Origin: Tetraselmis striata | Lineage: Eukaryota; Chlorophyta; Chlorodendrophyceae; Chlorodendrales; Chlorodendraceae | NCBI GenBank assembly: GCA_006384855.1 | Contig: VCJN01002677.1 | Span: forward strand, 62,001-126,000 | Length of the DNA stretch: 64,000 nt | Direction: 5' to 3' | Shown here: positions 20,201 through 32,630 of the stretch, piece after piece | Position numbering within the stretch: the stretch's first letter is position 1 | Layout: each line of letters begins with the position of its first letter | Position numbers and translations under genes: made by a program | The notes under the pieces: generated by a model | Told to the model about the DNA's origin: nothing | Databases searched by the model: none | What the model saw: the letters and a program-made list of their open reading frames with translations, nothing else

Positions 20201-20273
20201 GGACTAAAATCGCGAGAAGCTTCAACGTTCCGATACAGGTCGGTCCGACCCCTTGAGGCGCGGCAGCCCTCGC

Positions 20274-23200
20274 TCAAACCTCGTGGCCGTGCACCTCCCC
20301 GTAGCCACGCCGCCGCGGGTGGCCGCGGCCACGCAGCGCCAGGTACGTCCCCGCCGCAAACACGAGGCATGCAGTCAGCAGTCCTGAGTGCGGCGACGGG
20401 GAGGCACAGTCAGCCACGGGACGCCATCAACAACGCAGCATTCCCAGCCCTGGCATCCCACCTGCATCCACCCAGAATCAGTGCGAGGCATGTGCGTAGG
20501 ATATGTGTTTCTCAGACTACAGTATGTGTATTTGTATCGATAGTATACTCGCTGTACATTAGAAAGCATTATTCAAAGTAGACTTCGCCTGGTAGCCTTA
20601 TAGTAATGTTATGTATATAGGCCTTACAGTGATGTTACGTACATAGGCCGGACATATGTTTAAAACAGGTACATACATTTGTTGGGTTTCGCGCGGAACA
20701 CATCAGTATAAACGGCGCCTCTCACTCCTGCAGCAGCTGTCAATTAGGGCCTTGCGACAAAGACCCTCATACCCTAAAACTTCCTCAGGGTATTGGATAG
20801 CATTAAGTTGGACTACTCTTTTCTTTCGTTGTCTATATTAGTCCATCAGCCAGCGGGCGGACGCAGCAGCATTTCAAGGGGTTTAACGCATGTATATGTC
20901 GAAGTAGTAGACCCTGGCCCTAGAATACCCGAGAACGGGCCGGCACCCTGGGGGCGTTCAGCCCACCTAGGCCAACATCCACAGAGGCGTCCATGTGCAC
21001 GCGGTCGGGGCGCGCGCTGCCGGGCAGCAGGCTCTGCAGGCGGCTCGCATGCTCGTTCAGGATGGCCTGCCCCAGCAGCGCCGGGCGCCATGCTCTGTTT
21101 GGCCTGCGGGCGCGGCCATCGGGGGGGGGGGGGGGGGGGGGGGCAGACATCAGCCGGGCGAGTAGGCTGACGATGACGCACATAGACCACCCCCCCACGT
21201 CGCAGCCAACCCACCACCACCACCCAAATCAGGTTTTGTTTGGGGTTTTTGAACCACAAAACCCCAAAACACGGTGAATCCCCAAGCCTGAACCCCAAAC
21301 CCTACAACCTACGCACTCGCGCCAATAAGCTAGCCAGCATTTTAATAAATTATAATATCAAATTATAACATAATATTAGAATTATAATATTTAATTAAAA
21401 AAAAGAATTATAACATAATTAGTATTATATATATATATATATATTTTTGATCTTACAGCTGACACAGGGGGTAATGCATAGGTTGATTCGCCCTAATTTG
21501 CCGCAAGACCGGAAGGCTGGAGACGTACACGCTCGAAAGCTGGTATAATCAACCCTTCTCCTTGCCGAAAAGGTCTCCAGCTTGATTACATAATCATTGG
21601 ATGAGTGTGTATACCCTTCACAAGCTTTGTGGTCTGCTCGCTTGGTCGAGCGGAGGTCTCTACTTGTCCCCGGTTCGATTCCCGGCTCTTTCATTAAAAA
21701 CATCTGCCCGGCCCCTGTCTCGGGTTTACCCGGTTGACGCAATAGCCCTTCGGGGTTCGAATGGGGCAATGGTCTAAGGGCTATGCCAGACCTAAGACTG
21801 CAGTTGGCGCAAGAGGTCAAGTGCTGGGCCGGCTTTGGGCAGTGACCCGGGGCGAACTTTACTCCACTTTTACGGGAGACCTGGAGAGCCGTACAAGCTA
21901 CAACCCCAGACAACTTGCATCACGGTCACAGATTTGTGTCGTTGCGACCCCGGTGTGATATCAGTACCTTTTCAGTCAATGTGAAAAGAAAAGTGTGCGG
22001 AATGTTGGCCTCCCTGCTCCGGGGGCCGGGGGACAAACGCGCATAAAGGTACGGGTATGTTACGGATGCACGATGGGTGCGCGGCTGCCGACGCACCTAC
22101 TATACAAGGCCCCTAATTAATATCATTACTAGCCTCCAATTCTTAGCACTAGTACCAGTATCAGTATTAGTATAAGTATTATTACTTTTATTATATCATT
22201 GTTAGCATTAGTATTGTTATTATCGTAGTCATATAATTACTATTAGTATTAGCAGTAATATTACTAACCTCAACTTGCGCACCACCCATAACAACATCCG
22301 ATATGGTCCCGCTATGGTTTCGTCCATATTTTGACCTGGGACAGGCACGGCAGGTTTGAAGCCGCAGTGTTCCTAATTCCACGTTGGTAAAAAGACATCA
22401 TTGATCGAGGTCAGGGGGGCCTCTAAACTGGCGCTGAAGCAGCTGATTCGGTGATCTCTCGCAGGCCGCAGTGATATTGTTTCAGGTCTGCCTGGCAGAG
22501 TGGCGAGTCGTTCAGCACAACGCAAGGGGGAGGGTTTCGTAGGGTCTTGAGGGTTTACGCTCACCGGCCGAGGTCCGCTTGAGAGAGGCTGCCACCATGC
22601 TCGGCGTGCGCCGCCGCCGCCGCCGCTGCCACCGCCGCCGTGGGGGGGTGCGGGTGGGGCGTGCCTCGCGTGCCCACGTCCGCAGCTGAGATGGAAGCGC
22701 CGCTCGAGGGCCCCTGGTGCCCAGTGTCAGGCAGGGGTGGCAGAGGGGAAAGGCAGAAGATCAAGAGGGGCGGGGGTTCAGATATTCGAAATCTAGTCAG
22801 ATTTTCAACATGGGAAAAAGATTGCAAATCTAGAGCAATCCAGGATTCGACCTGTTGTCAAATATTGGCAAATATTTGCCTACAACTTTCAAAATATGGG
22901 CAAAACAGGGATCCCGGAATTTGCACGGACGCAACTCCGGGCGCATGTCAGTGCTGCTCGGGGGTAAGTTGGGTGCCGGGGTGCCATCTCCCCACCTCTG
23001 TCCAACAACTGCAACAGACCATCGGCTGCACCAGTGTTGGATGATGCCACTAGACCCGGTCATTCTTCACCGGGCCAGGGCTACGTTTTCGACCAGGCAA
23101 GCCGATTCCCACGCACCATCACGTTTCTACCCTTTGTCCCGTCGGTTCATTTCGGCCTATCACTGCCATGTTGAAATAGTTTCACCTGTCTGACATCATA

Positions 23201-26056
23201 TATTTGGCGCGAAGTATGCCGGCTTTTGAGTCGCTTGTCTGTTGATGCAAAACAACTGCGCTGGTACATGGCCCGCACTCTCGGCATCCAGCGTGTGTTG
23301 GCGTTATTATTTTCATCCTAGCGCGTAGGTCGCAATTGCTTTTTCAGAGCGGTGCCTGGCTGTATTGAAATTTGCCACCCTTCTAGCGTTTTTATGATGC
23401 CGCAAGATACCCAGCATTTACCTGTCGATACCCGGTAGTTTGCACAGTAACCTACCGGTAACAGGAAGGACTACGACGGCACGGTGCGCGAAGTAATTGT
23501 TAACATCATGCCACCATTGTGCACGGGTCCGCATTCCCGTATTGCTATCTATTCAAAACAATGTAAGTAACATTTTCTTGAAAAGTGAGCAATACCCAAT
23601 CAAAGAACGTCTCAGTGTTGTCCGAGATCGACTCGCAATACGATAAAATGTAGCTGTCAGTTTTCCTCCGAAAACAGCCAAATCAGCGAGACATTTTCGA
23701 TTTCTGTTTCGTTCTATTCTAATTGCCGCACTTGCATCGCAAGAGACTGGTGAGTCAGCACAAGCGCAAATGCGGCCCGGCCGGGGCGTGGCTGTCTGCA
23801 GGGGGAGGAGGGCTGTCGCGGGCGGCAACCGGCGCGGCGCCGCGGCGCACCTTTGGCAGCGGCGGCTGCTCGCCCTCCTCCTCCTCCTCACCCCGCGGCC
23901 GCCACAAGGGGTGTGCGCCCCTGGTCGCGCCGGGACGGGGCCGCCTCGCGCGAGCTCCTGCCTGCAGCCCCCCGCGACAGTCACAGGCAGGTGCACTCAG
24001 CCGAGAAGAGGAAACAGCACCGGTCCCGACGCACCCAACCTAGGAACGTCCCTGTATAGCAACCTGTGTTATTAACCTCAAAAATGCGGTCAGAGTCGTG
24101 CGTGAGTACAATTCCCTTGCGTTGCTAACTAAATCAAGCCGACTTCCTTATCACGTTGACTAAACTGGAGCGCCCCTTTTGGGATCGGAACTTTGGGGGT
24201 CGCATGACTACACCAACTCAAGCGAGGTCCCCCCCAACTTGGGAGTGCACCGTAAGTACCCCCAATTCAAGCCAAGTTCAACATACGGAAGTAATGCAAG
24301 CTACCCCATACACATGTTATGATCGGAAAAAACGTGCAGAAGCACACGAATCTGCCTAAAGCCCACGCACGTTCGCCATTAACCGCGGCTCATCCCCCAC
24401 ACAAGTGCCAACCGGAACTTTACTACGCTACGTTTTGAAGAGGAACTGAAGTTGCCGGCGTGATTAAGTTTGGTTCAGTGACACTGGCTTACGCACACCC
24501 CTGACTGGGGTGGCTTGCGAGCCACAAAAACATCCGCGATCACTCAACAATTGACCTCTGGCAGGCAGCGCAGGTCCCACTTCGCAGTGCTTTCACGACC
24601 GCGCCAGCAGCCGCACTCATTTCTAGGGGGATGTATGCATGAAGAAGGGGGGGGGGGGGGGGGGGGGTCGGGGGATAGGCACCCCGGCAGCCTCCTCTGG
24701 GTCATAGTACTTGCTGTGGGAGTCTGCCGGCAGCCGAATGCGAGGGCGCTCCTCCCCGGCAAGGACCAGGTGCCCCTTGTCCAGCTCCGTGGGCCCTCTC
24801 GCGCCAGCAGTCGCCGCCGGACCAGCTCGCGGCCTGGCGGGCCGGCGGGCGCCGTCCCACTTGACTAGGTACGGCGGCGGCGGGGCTGGTGGGTCTTCGT
24901 ACAGCTCGATGAGGGCCTCCGCCGGCGGCGCGCCGGCGGCGCCGCTGGCGAGCAGGCCGGCGGGCTCCACCGCGGGCGGGGCCGGGGGCGCATCCAGCGC
25001 GGCGGCAGGCGCGCCTGGTGGTGCGGTGGAAGTGGAGCAGTCCTGGCCGCGCCAGCCCTCCTCGCAAACACACACCTGCCACACATCAGGCAGCAATCGC
25101 ATGTCATTCCCTTTGCCCCATCATCAGGAAACAATGTGTATATATGGTTGTATATCTATAGTGATTTCACGCACTGTATATCTATATGTTGCACGGGTGT
25201 ATGTCTATGTGTCATACATGTATTATGTTTCTCATCGACGCGTTGAACTGCGCGCCTGTAGGGAGGGCTGCAAAGGCCACGCCCTGCGCACGCCCTGCCG
25301 CAGCGCCGGGCGCAGCTGCCGACCCAGCGGTAATCATCGGTACTGGTAGTGATGACAGGCAGATATGACAGTAACAGCAGGAGCGTGAAGCACGGCTGCT
25401 TGTGCTGGGGACTTGCTCCGGGCGTGCCAGATCCTGGCCGGCGTCCGTGAGGCCGCGAGCGCCGCAGGGCAGCCTCCCATTCCGACCGCACAAATCCCCC
25501 CCCCCCCGCACCGCCCTCCATCACGCAACCAAAGGTGACCCGCATCCCCGTTGAGATAGAGGGCGCACCGGCTGGTGGCAGATCTGGTCCTCCAGCGGCG
25601 GCGCGCAGCTATGCGGCTGCGCCTCGCAGCTCCCGTGTCCCGTGCAGACGCGCCCAACCTCCGAGGTCGGACACCTGGAACACAGGCCGTGCCGGGCCCC
25701 CGGGTGTGTGTGTGGGGTTGGGGGGGGGGGCTTTGAGCCCTCTGGAAGGCGGTTCTCTGACGCTGTGTACGTCCCCAGTGAGTCACCTGCACATAATGTC
25801 AGAGGGCGCAAGGCCCTTGCCCCCCCCCCCCCCCCCCCTTTCCTTTCCCGAACCCCACCTACAAGCCCACCCGCTTTCTCCCCCGCTAGCCCACTCACAT
25901 CTACCCCTTGTGTCATGCCCCTATGCGCAAACATTGCTAACATGCATTGCCGAAGACTCTTGCGGCGCAGCTGCTCTGCAATGGCCTCCCCGTTCCCCTC
26001 CATCTAATGCATGCATTGCTCACTCATTGCCGTTGGTGCGGAACAGCCTGATCCCA

Positions 26057-26099
<43 letters not shown>

Positions 26100-27621
26100 A
26101 TCGCGAACCGATACCGCCACTCTGTCCACTTTGCGGGTTCGATTGCCAGAGATCGCCGCAACAAGCTTCCTCCACGCATGCACGCGCAGACAGGGCGGCA
26201 GCAAGCCCAGCGCAGGCTGACTGCACGGCCACACGCAACTGCAGCTCTGGTGGTTGGGGCGCCTGGCCGCGCAGCGCATTGGGGTGGCCGCACCTGGACA
26301 CGTACGCCGCCAGGCTGAAGGGGGCCAGTGGTGGATCGCGGCCGGTAGCCGCGGCGGACACGCAAAGTGTCCAGCGCCCCACCCACTCCCCGTCGTCGCG
26401 GCTGCCGCTGTCCCGCCGCCACTCATCGCGCGACAGGCGCAGCTGTTTCTGCCCGCCTGCCATGCGGATGTCGTGCAGCCGGAGGGTGGGCTGCCTGCGG
26501 CGTGCGGAAAGGGGTAGAGAAAAAGAGGGGCAGGATGGGTCCGCAGACAGAGAGGGGGAGAGGGGGTCGTTCAGGCATTACCCAGCGGCCCCCTGCCCCC
26601 GGTTGACCCCCTTCGTGAGACATGGCTGCCCACCTCGGGCCCCGTCGACCAGCCGTGACGCCCAGCAGCTCCAGCGACGGTCCCAGCTCCGCATCCCCCG
26701 CCAGCACCAGCAGCACGTGCGAGTGATGGTCCGCCATCGCCAGCAGGAAGCAGCGCCCGGGCGCGCCGCCAACCTGCCCCGCCGCGGGGTGCCCACCCGG
26801 GTCCAGCTCGCATTGGCAGCGCTCCGCCGGGCAGTCCTCTGGGCCTGCCGGAGCAACAGTATACTCGGACCACGCATGCAGCCCCCTCCCGCTGTCCCCC
26901 GGATGTTGCGGTGGAGGCGGCAGCTGTTGCTGCCGGAGCAGCGCAAGAAGCCCTTACCTGAGTCGGGGCTGTTACATGCCCGCGCGCAGTCTGAATTGGT
27001 GAAAGGCCTGTCGTCGCTCTGAGAGAGCGACAGCATGCGCGGGGGGAGTGGGTCAGAGAGCGAAGAGCAGAGGCAGCAGAGCATGGAGGGGAGGGGGCAG
27101 GTCGTCGCACCTCGTCGGCGCTCCCTACAGCCCGGCAAGACATGTACACCACATCACCGTCGTCATCCAGCTGCTCCGCTGAGGGTAGAGCGTCATCCAC
27201 GCCATCCGCGCCAGGGTTCTCCCACTGCCGCGTCCCGAACAGTGGCGGGGCCCCGCTGCCGGTGGCGAACTTCACCTGCAGCGGTAGTCGCGCGCCGCTG
27301 CGGAACGGCTCCCCACCCCGCCCCCCTGGCTCGGCGCCCGCCAGCTGCGCAGTGAGACGCAACCCCCACAGCAGGTCAGAATGCGATGCGGACCTTAGCG
27401 CGCGGCTGCTGGCCGCAATTTTCCGATGCTAGCGTGCGTGGTGGGCGTGATCGGGTGTATGGGCGAGTGCGCATTTCTTTGCCTGCTCGACTAGTATCAT
27501 ACAGAGCTCTTCCCGAAGTGAACAGGTATCAAAAAATGAAACTCTCTCAGCTCGACGCAGCACTTACGGTCAGTAGGAGCAGGAGCAGGGGAAGCCCCAG
27601 ACGCATTGCACAACGAACCAT
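20274..27621 (-). CDS. Type I membrane protein with EGF-like module, 11 exons
   Basis: Exons in transcript order: 27621-27568, 27344-27129, 27018-26958, 26844-26634, 26494-26294, 25674-25569, 25075-24683, 23961-23892, 22685-22565, 21103-20967, 20383-20274; 559 residues. All introns are GT-AG and every phase matches. Order of parts: signal peptide (MVRCAMRLGLPLLLLLLT); an ectodomain with a cysteine cluster (CARACN, CPAERCQC); a segment ending WTLCVSAA and SLAAYVSRCP, reminiscent of jelly-roll domains that precede EGF modules; CTGHGSC then CVCEEGWRGQDC, an EGF signature near residues 285-330; a long Pro/Ala-rich stalk; a membrane helix (VGLGLLTACLVFAAGTYLAL); and a basic tail of about 18 residues. 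No enzymatic domain. It probably sits in the plasma membrane or secretory pathway; ligand and partner are unknown. Exon 8 is short and the least certain. Confidence 0.75.
21226..21305 (-). repeat. Second degenerate telomere-like tract, in intron 10
   Basis: Words aaccccaaa, accccaaaac and aaccctac, the C-rich counterpart of the tract at 19593-19727. Confidence 0.35.
21630..21875 (+). mobile_element. tRNA-derived SINE-like element, in intron 10 of the EGF gene
   Basis: Pol III box A (tggtcgagcgg, 21643-21653) and box B (ggttcgattcc, 21672-21682) are only 29 bases apart start to start, against about 44 in a real tRNA, so the anticodon arm is missing. The 3' body (ctgcagttggcgcaagaggt, ggcgaactttactcc) recurs at 32428-32490 and 57981-58053 on the other strand. 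Confidence 0.6.
22280..22377 (-). mobile_element. MITE-like element, partial, in intron 9 or 10 region of the EGF gene
   Basis: Reverse copy of the 5' half: ccgctatggtttcgtccata, tttgacctgggacaggca, ccgcagtgttcct. The other half is decayed. It lies within 21104-22564 (intron 10 counting downstream from exon 9). Confidence 0.55.
24530..24605 (-). mobile_element. MITE-like element, 5'-half fragment
   Basis: Reverse copy with caattgacctctggcaggca and cttcgcagtgctttc, in intron 7 of the EGF gene. Confidence 0.5.
26058..26096 (+). repeat. CA microsatellite
   Basis: About 19 uninterrupted CA units in intron 5 of the EGF gene. Confidence 0.95.
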
Positions 27622-27942
27622 GAGGTAGCCTAGTGGCCCGAACTCGGGCTTATGGGCAGGCGGGTGGAGTCCAAGGATCGTCAACGTCAGCATGCCCTCT
27701 GACCACCTGCACCTCGAAGGCTCCCAAGCGGCATCACGCCAGCGTTTCAGCAGGTTGCTCTCATCCAAACGGCAGAGCAACCCTGTTTTTTTGTAAGTTG
27801 AGTGGTTCTGCCAAAAAAGGTCGCGCAGGCCGGGCTTTAAACGGACAAGTACCGACACTGGCAGGAAGGTTTAGTGAAATCGTGTAGGGAAAACGGAGTC
27901 GCGGGGAGGGGAGGGCGGGGGGGGGGGGGGGGGGGGGGGCCT
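27622..27942. promoter_or_regulatory. Upstream region of the EGF-type gene
   Basis: About 320 bases between the gene's ATG and the YR element, probably holding promoter and 5' leader. No TATA box or known site recognised. It contains a poly-G tract (about 27918-27939). Confidence 0.3.
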
Positions 27943-28125
27943 GTGTGTAACACAGCGAAACTGGAACATGGCAGGCTCAGCTGTTACGGCCGCTTTAGTG
28001 TCTACTCGTGCTGCATCCAAAGGTCGCAACAACGGGTGAATTAGTTAAGCCGCCGTACCACTTAGCAACAAAAGTAGCCAGAAAAGCGGTTAGCAAAGGA
28101 GGAAACCCTATAAACTACTTTAGAC
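27943..28125 (-). repeat. Terminal direct repeat of YR family B (right end)
   Basis: Begins gtgtgtaacac and contains gtaccacttagcaaca and aaaggaggaaac, in the same order as 30874-31054. Confidence 0.85.
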
Positions 28126-30873
28126 GATCATTTCAAGTTGAGCCTGATTTTGCCAGTCATTAGCGAACGAAGAGAGCGGTAGATTGACGAAGAAAGGGTA
28201 GCGCCATGTCACGAAGGGGGCACCGGGAAGGCCACCGCTGCAGAGTCTTGTTGAACTTGGAAGTGGCGAAGGGGCGCGATGTGACCGAAGAAGAACAACG
28301 CGCCTGATGAGGGGAGGACGTTCGGGTTGATGTAGTCCAAAACGACATCGGAGTTAGTGGCCCAGCCACCTTGATGGCGAATGTGGGACAGCAGAACTCC
28401 GGTGGTATTAGCCACTGAGACTGCCCCTTTACGAAGGCTTATGTGCGGTGGGAGCTCCAAGAAGTGCCGACGGGAGGGACAACGCCGAGGAGACAAACGG
28501 CCGTAGAGAGCCAGTCCGACATGGTAGCGGCAGTCCAATATATGGACTGCTTGCTAGGGGTTGACCGCCTAGAAGTTAGTCTAGGCTGAGGCAGCAGGGA
28601 GCAGGGGGGGCACACTGCATGTTGTCGATGAAGTGGTGCAGGAGACGGGCGACGTGGGGGTGCTCCGACACTACAGGTAGGCGTAGCACGTGTAGGTCGT
28701 CGGGGCCGCGCCGGCCGGCACCTCCCTCTCGGTACATCTGCAAGACGATGTCGTAGGAGTCGACATGCTCGACCCGCACTCGGCAGGACACGCCAGTAAG
28801 TCCTCTAGCAAAGAACAGGAAGTTGACAACCGAAGCCTTGAGGGCCCAGAAGTCGTATTGGTACTCGGGGGCGGAGAGCAAACACAATCAACTCGGCCAG
28901 CTCGACGAAAGCGTAAGCGACAATAGCATGCAGCAAAACTCGAAAAGGGGCAGCCTCCATGCGGCGTTGCCTTAGCAGCATACCACGACGGTGAGGTGCA
29001 TGTTGTCCTTAGCGACGGGTCCATGTCGTGCAGCTCGAAGAAACTGTTGTTTGCTGACAAGTGGGGTCGTATCGACTTGGCCCCAATGTGACCCCGCTCA
29101 CCAATCCAAGCGACTCACCGGGCGACAATGGCAGTGGTCACCTCCAACGGGCTGATATTCTCGGAGTCGTGGCAAAACTCCGCAAATTGAGACAGACTCT
29201 TTAGCGTCTGGGCGGTGAGGGAGTTGGAGACTGAGTAGGTCGAGGGCGCCCGCCCGTTGTTCCCACTCGTCCCAGCCGAGTGCTTCATGTAGATGGGACC
29301 GCAGTGAAGCAGCCCATGGGGCGATAGCTTTTGGCTCCTCAATTACAAAAGTACGACGCTTGGCCGACGGAGTAACATTAGGCCGGTTCATTGCAGCGAA
29401 GTAATCGGCCGCGCCGGTTGGGTTGCCGGCGGTTTGCCGGTAATTGTTGGACGGGTTAATAGTCTGGGCACCAGTGTGGGTTTGCGGGGCAAGGTTCAAG
29501 TAAGAGGGCCGCCTCGCGCACCCGTCGCGCTCGTAGCGCATGTCACGCGCGTCACGTACACCGCGAAAGATGGTTGTTGCGAACCAGTTGTAACGCGTAA
29601 TGTTACAACCGACGACATCAGTGATGCGATGGTACGGGAGGCGGATTTTTGAGCCACCATGTGTAGGTGTGCGGGTGGTTGAGCCGCACTCGGCTGTGGC
29701 AGTAGTAAGAAGCGCCGCGCCGAAGAAGGTCTAAATGAAGTCTGTAAGTTGGGGGAGTCCGGTCCGGACACGGGGCGCTCGTCCCGCCATTGGGCTAACA
29801 AGGTTCGTTGTGCGGCGGTCCCCGAAAGGTGACCTCGCAAAGCGTCCGCAGCTCCGGCGAAAGGCGCCCCACGCCTTCACTCATGCTTACCTAATAAACG
29901 GCCACGCCCGCGCCCGCCGCCGCGTCCACGTCCGCGCCCGCGTTCTGCGAGCGCCGCTGCCACCTGAGCAGTCGCGGTATCCTTCGCGCTGCTTGCGACC
30001 GTCGCGTCGAAGACCCGGCGCTCGTACGTAGTCCTTCATCAGGTCCGCAAAAATCGCAAAGCCGAAATGCTCGGCCGCAGGCTGAAAGTGCTGAGTCCGC
30101 AGTATGTCCAGCACACCTTGGTCACCGTGCACACGCTTGATCTGGTTAAGCTTCCTTAGCAAAAGCCAGACGAAAACGAAACGCCTTGTCGATGGCCTCG
30201 GCGTGATTCCGGGCGCGCGCGAGGTAGGGATGAAGTCTTGATTCGCAGCATGGACGTAAGGTAGCAGCTCGTCGAGGGCTAGCACGAAAAGAGCAGCCAT
30301 GTGGGCCCCAAAGCACGTCATCGAAATGTATTCCTCATGGGCCGGCAGACGCCGGTCATCGGCTTGACGTAGTCGTTCGTCAAGTCGGCACGCAGAGGGA
30401 AACCCGGGCACCCGACTGACCGGTCGGTCGTCCTCGTAATCATGCTTTGTCCGTTGCGGTAGCTCTGGCACCGTGAGGCAGTCGTCCTCGTCACTCGATA
30501 ATTTTGCTCCGACAAGGCCGCTCTTGGCTAGCTCATCTAGTAAGTCGGGGCGCACTGCGACTTCCCCGCTGCATGTCGGCTGTCCCGCGACGCGCTGCCT
30601 TGAGCCAGAGCCATGTGCTCCGCCTCCATCAACAACACGTTCAAGTAGAGCCGTCAATTGGGCCAACGACGATGTGAGCTCGAGCAGCAGTGTAGACTGG
30701 GCATGTATGTCTATCTGCAACGATTCGAGCGTCGGCTCGGCGACGGGTTCGTCTCCATCTGCGATGGTGACACACGGACGTACGGATGAGAATTACACAC
30801 ACGGATGGTGAGCCGGGCGTGGTCTTGAAACATACGACCTTGTTCGCAACATGTTTCAAGACAATTATTCGTT

Positions 30874-31054
30874 GTGTGTAACACCGCGAATCTGGAAGAT
30901 GTCATGCTAAGATGTTATGGCTTCTTTTATGTCTACGTGTTGCACCCAAAGGGCGCAAAGACGGGTGAACTAGTATGTAAACCCGTACCACTTAGCAACA
31001 TCAGTAGCCGGTAAAGAGGTTAGGAAAGGAGGAAACACCCTAAACTAGGTTAGA
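30874..31054 (-). repeat. Terminal direct repeat of YR family B (left end)
   Basis: Partner of 27943-28125, same orientation. A third copy lies at 61190-61370. Confidence 0.85.
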
Positions 31055-31679
31055 TAAATACCAAGGGCGGGTGGGACACCTGATACAAGGCTCGCGCGGG
31101 CGGAACGAGGTCGTGCCGGCTCACCGATTATACATTTTTCGATCTTGGATTGTTGGATCTGGGTTCGGTATTTGTACCAAGGTAGTACACTGTGTAGTAG
31201 GTGATCCATGTGCCGTAGCTAGAGGAGCACTGCAACCAGATGACCTACATAGGAGCGCGCATCGGCGCGCTCGCCCGGGGCCACCCAAGGAGGGGGCTTG
31301 GTCTCTAACTCTCTAGGTACCAATATCAGTAGTGGCTAGTTGCTCCTTATAGAGACAAATAGGCCGCCCAGCTATTAACACAAAGCCGGCGCGGGCTAAC
31401 GGGACGGGCACCGCGATCCTGCATCTAACGCGATCCTCCATCCTCCTCAATCCTCCAGCGCGATTCTCCATCCGAATGGCGAAATCCATAACATGAAAAG
31501 CCTTATGCGGTTATGTGTATATCTTTTGAGCCATGCAGTGCGTGATGCGACCTGGCATGCGCTCGTAGAATGGAGCTGACGGGTTGCTAGAATAGGAGCA
31601 CAGAAACGTGCACTACTGTTTGGACGGGTGGGGAACTTATTCGGGTAAACATCACTGTTCTGCATGAGCCGTATATGTA

Positions 31680-31860
31680 CGTGTATATGTATATGTGTGT
31701 GTTTATGTGTACATATATATATATAAAAATACATATATATATACATATATATGTATATGTATAGTATATATATACATATATATGTATATGTATAGTATAT
31801 ATATATATATATGTACATATATATATATACAATATATATACACGACATATGTATATATGT
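31680..31860 (+). repeat. TA/CATA microsatellite
   Basis: About 180 bp of atatat, acatat and gtatat repeats, like the tract at 12785-12968. Confidence 0.9.
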
Positions 31861-32427
31861 ATAGTCCACTGGTACGATGAGTACACAAGCCAGGCTGGGG
31901 CCGGTGTGAGGGAACGTGCGCGTGGTGGAGGGAGTGAGTGCTATTCCACTGGTGTGATGGTGGAGTATGATCTGATTACGGGCCGACAGGCGCCGTGCCT
32001 GATATATCAGGTGGCGCGATGTGGCCGATGGGGCGCGTGCGCAGCCCGTCGTCAGACGGGCGCGAGCTGCAGGTACGCGCCTAATGTGCTACGATGATTA
32101 GGGTTAGTGAGGATATAGGATGTATCCTCACAGCCGGCGGGGGGGGGGGGGGAAGCTCACCCATCGTCACGCAATGGGCATACTAGGGTATGGGCAAGGT
32201 CTTTGGCTCGCATCCTACTATGCTTACGGAAATATTACGGCCGATCTCTCTCTCCCGTATATACGGCAACCGTAGATGTGAACTCAAAGAAACTTGTATA
32301 ATGTACGGCAACTCCCGTAAATATACGGCCCGGATATAATCCTTACGGTCTGGATAGCGCAATGGTGCATTTTTGAAGGAACTAAATCGCTTTTATACTG
32401 AAAAATACAACAGGGCAATCCTTACCG

Positions 32428-32490
32428 TAAAAGTAAAGTAAAGTTCGCCCCGGGACATCGGCCGAAGCCGCCCCAGCACTTGACCTCGGC
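32428..32490 (-). mobile_element. SINE-like body, partial copy
   Basis: Reverse of 21798-21873: aaagttcgccccgggacat, then ccccagcacttgacctc. No tRNA-like head seen. Confidence 0.6.
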
Positions 32491-32560
32491 AATCCTTACC
32501 GTATGTCGTTACGACAGCGGGAATGATTCGCCCATGTACGGGCGTTTCATCGCTGTGGTA

Positions 32561-32630
32561 CCAGTACCAGTACCATTTTTGTAATTCACACCAGTACCAG
32601 TACCATTTTTGTAATTCACACCAGTACCAT
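32561..32630 (+). repeat. 30-bp tandem repeat
   Basis: Two full copies and a partial third of a 30-bp unit starting ccagtaccagtaccattttt. Confidence 0.9.

Larger units (their letters stand above)
19164..20273. other. Intergenic stretch between the transposon and the EGF gene
   Basis: No gene recognised. Holds a telomere-like tract (19593-19727), poly-C (about 19731-19752) and an R2 repeat (19890-20200). A minus-strand frame at 19294-19539 begins with a CxxC pair but shows nothing else usable. Confidence 0.5.
27943..31054 (-). mobile_element. YR element family B, copy 1 (broken fossil)
   Basis: A decayed minus-strand element of about 3.1 kb bounded by direct repeats (30874-31054 and 27943-28125). 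In element order: left repeat; a Gag-like ORF (about 30720-29887) with a helical core containing CFGAHMAALF and an Arg/Gly-rich tail; then immediately a tyrosine-recombinase ORF (about 29541-28210) whose C-terminal part has the GGWATNSDVVLDYI type box. There is no room for a reverse transcriptase. It carries several breaks but is clearly related to the plus-strand copy at 61190-64000. The repeats have diverged noticeably, so it is not recent. Confidence 0.75.

Noticed and set aside
21600-21700. A tRNA gene
   Set aside because: Box A and box B are present but too close; no anticodon arm can form, so it is a SINE-like or tRNA pseudogene.
26004-26463. Overlapping frames around the CA microsatellite (Val-Cys repeats)
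   Set aside because: Only the part used as exon 5 (26494-26294) is supported; the rest reads through intron and microsatellite.
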